Below, piece by piece: positions 4,967 to 5,889 of a stretch of DNA of 5,889 bases. A model generated the notes under the pieces. That model was not told where the DNA came from. It saw only the letters and a list, made by a program, of their open reading frames with translations, and ran no database searches. The stretch is taken from NCBI GenBank assembly GCA_030621975.1, contig JAUXGQ010000135.1, forward strand, positions 1 through 5,889, in the 5' to 3' direction. The position numbers and the translations under genes were made by a program. Positions within the stretch are counted from its first letter, which is position 1, and every line of letters begins with the position of its first letter. Source of the DNA: Gammaproteobacteria bacterium. GTDB lineage: Bacteria; Pseudomonadota; Gammaproteobacteria; Chromatiales; Chromatiaceae.

Positions 4967-5889
4967 TGGAAAGGATGCACTATCGGCACGCTGGCATCGC
5001 GCTGGTCCTGGTGTTGTGGGTCCTGGCGCTGCTGTCGACCATGGCCTTGGCCCTGATGGCCACTCAGCGCACGGAAACCGCCCTCACCCGCAATCACATC
5101 TCAACGGCGCAGGGCCGGGCGCTGGCCGAGGCCGGCATCTATTACGCCATCGCCAGGGGACTCGTGTATCGCGCCTCGTCAGACAGCGAAAAATGGGAAC
5201 CCGACGGCACCTTGCACCCCTGGCAGTTCGGCGGCAGCCGAGTGGAAACGGCGATCATCAGCGAACACGCCTTCATCGACCTCAATTTCGCGGGTGCCGA
5301 GCTGCTGGACGGCCTGTTGCAGACCGCCGGGGTGGATGAATCGGAGATTCCGTCCCTGCGGGACGCCATTCTGGATTGGCGGGATGAGAATACGGAGCAT
5401 AGGCTCCGGGGGGCGGAAGACGATGCCTACGCGACCGAAGGCCGGGCGTACGGAGCCGCGGATATCCTGTTCAGCAGCGTTTCGGAGCTCCGCCAGGTGC
5501 TCGGCATGACCCGGGAGATCTACCGGGTGGTTGCGCCGGCCTTGACCGTTTACTCGGGCAAGAGTCAGGTCAACCCCTGGTTCGCCCCACCTCAGGTGTT
5601 GGCCGCGCTGCCCGGGATGCACGAGGACGGCCTGGCGGATTACCTGGAACTGCGCGCCAGTCACCGCGAACGCGGTCTGCCGCCACCCCAGCCCACCGGC
5701 GTGAACGCGGCGCTTCTGGATCTCACCGGGGGGACGGTTTTTCGGGTGTACGCCGAAGCACCCGCCTCGGACGGGGCAAGGGTCAGCCTGCAGGCGATCG
5801 TACGCACCGGCGAAGGGGCCGAGGCCTACGAGATACTGGCCTGGAATCACAGTCCGGTTAAACCCATATTGTTACCCATATCTCGGTAA
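4963..5889 (+). CDS. gspK: Type II secretion pseudopilus tip protein GspK
   Basis: 308 residues from ATG 4963, which overlaps the gspJ stop as ATGA; the adjacent ATG 4966 is equally plausible and one residue shorter. The leader MMERMHYRHAG is followed by IALVLVLWVLALLSTMALAL. Position +5 is Leu rather than Glu, the known exception that distinguishes GspK from other pseudopilins. The body matches GspK: an ALTRNHISTAQGRALAEAGI helix, FIDLNFA, DWRDEN (138-143), GAEDDAY (150-156), SVSELR (172-177), YRVVAPALTVYSGK, and VNPWFAPPQVLAALPGM from 203. In known structures GspK caps the fibre with GspI and GspJ, carries a large inserted domain, and binds calcium; I cannot assign the calcium ligands here. 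Length is near the family norm. The stop TAA 5887-5889 is the last codon of the window, so whether gspL and gspM follow is unseen. Confidence 0.95.
   Translation: MMERMHYRHAGIALVLVLWVLALLSTMALALMATQRTETALTRNHISTAQGRALAEAGIYYAIARGLVYRASSDSEKWEPDGTLHPWQFGGSRVETAIISEHAFIDLNFAGAELLDGLLQTAGVDESEIPSLRDAILDWRDENTEHRLRGAEDDAYATEGRAYGAADILFSSVSELRQVLGMTREIYRVVAPALTVYSGKSQVNPWFAPPQVLAALPGMHEDGLADYLELRASHRERGLPPPQPTGVNAALLDLTGGTVFRVYAEAPASDGARVSLQAIVRTGEGAEAYEILAWNHSPVKPILLPISR

Noticed and set aside
5179..5850. 223-codon open frame on the - strand opposite gspK
   Set aside because: A shadow of gspK with no domain or start context.
5862..5881. Direct repeat ACCCATAT (5862-5869, 5874-5881) at the end of gspK
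   Set aside because: It encodes the repeated Pro-Ile in KPILLPIS, is only 8 nt, and has no associated element; it could be an att-like or operator site only with support from outside the window.
1..5889. CRISPR arrays, insertion sequences, tRNA or rRNA genes
   Set aside because: No spaced direct repeats, transposase, terminal inverted repeats or RNA gene structure seen; the window is almost wholly coding.

Overview
The window holds most of a type II secretion system (T2SS, general secretory pathway) operon on the + strand: gspE, gspF, gspH, gspI, gspJ and gspK. It is preceded by the 3' end of a DJ-1/PfpI-family gene resembling yajL. The DNA is GC-rich throughout, with no obvious compositional break apart from a short AT-rich patch between gspH and gspI. 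Gene content and protein style fit a GC-rich gammaproteobacterium, perhaps near the Chromatiales/Ectothiorhodospiraceae. That placement is inferred from general resemblance, and the sequence alone cannot fix it.

Layout: 1-137, C-terminal end of a DJ-1/YajL-like protein. After 27 nt comes gspE (165-1922), the cytoplasmic secretion ATPase with intact Walker A, Asp box, Walker B, His box and a four-cysteine zinc motif. gspF (1922-3142), the inner-membrane platform protein, overlaps the gspE stop by 1 nt. Three minor pseudopilins with canonical G|F(T/S)LxE processing sites follow: gspH, gspI and gspJ. gspK, the tip pseudopilin without Glu at +5, starts inside the gspJ stop (ATGA) and ends on the last base of the window. 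Gaps are a few tens of bases at most, and no rho-independent terminator is visible, so the block looks like one transcription unit with translational coupling.

How they work together: GspE hydrolyses ATP on the cytoplasmic face and drives GspF to assemble pseudopilins into a short periplasmic fibre. GspI, GspJ and GspK form its tip complex, with GspH just beneath.

The main oddity is what is missing. The major pseudopilin gene gspG, usually between gspF and gspH, is absent. gspC and gspD are also not upstream of gspE, where a DJ-1-type gene sits instead. The cluster must therefore be split, with gspG, gspD, gspC, gspL, gspM and gspO encoded beyond the window or elsewhere. Smaller points are an AT-rich inverted repeat at the gspH/gspI junction, a tandem 9-nt repeat that duplicates the Shine-Dalgarno core before gspK, non-ATG starts, and an extra cysteine pair in the GspE zinc arm. 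I see no previously undescribed system here.
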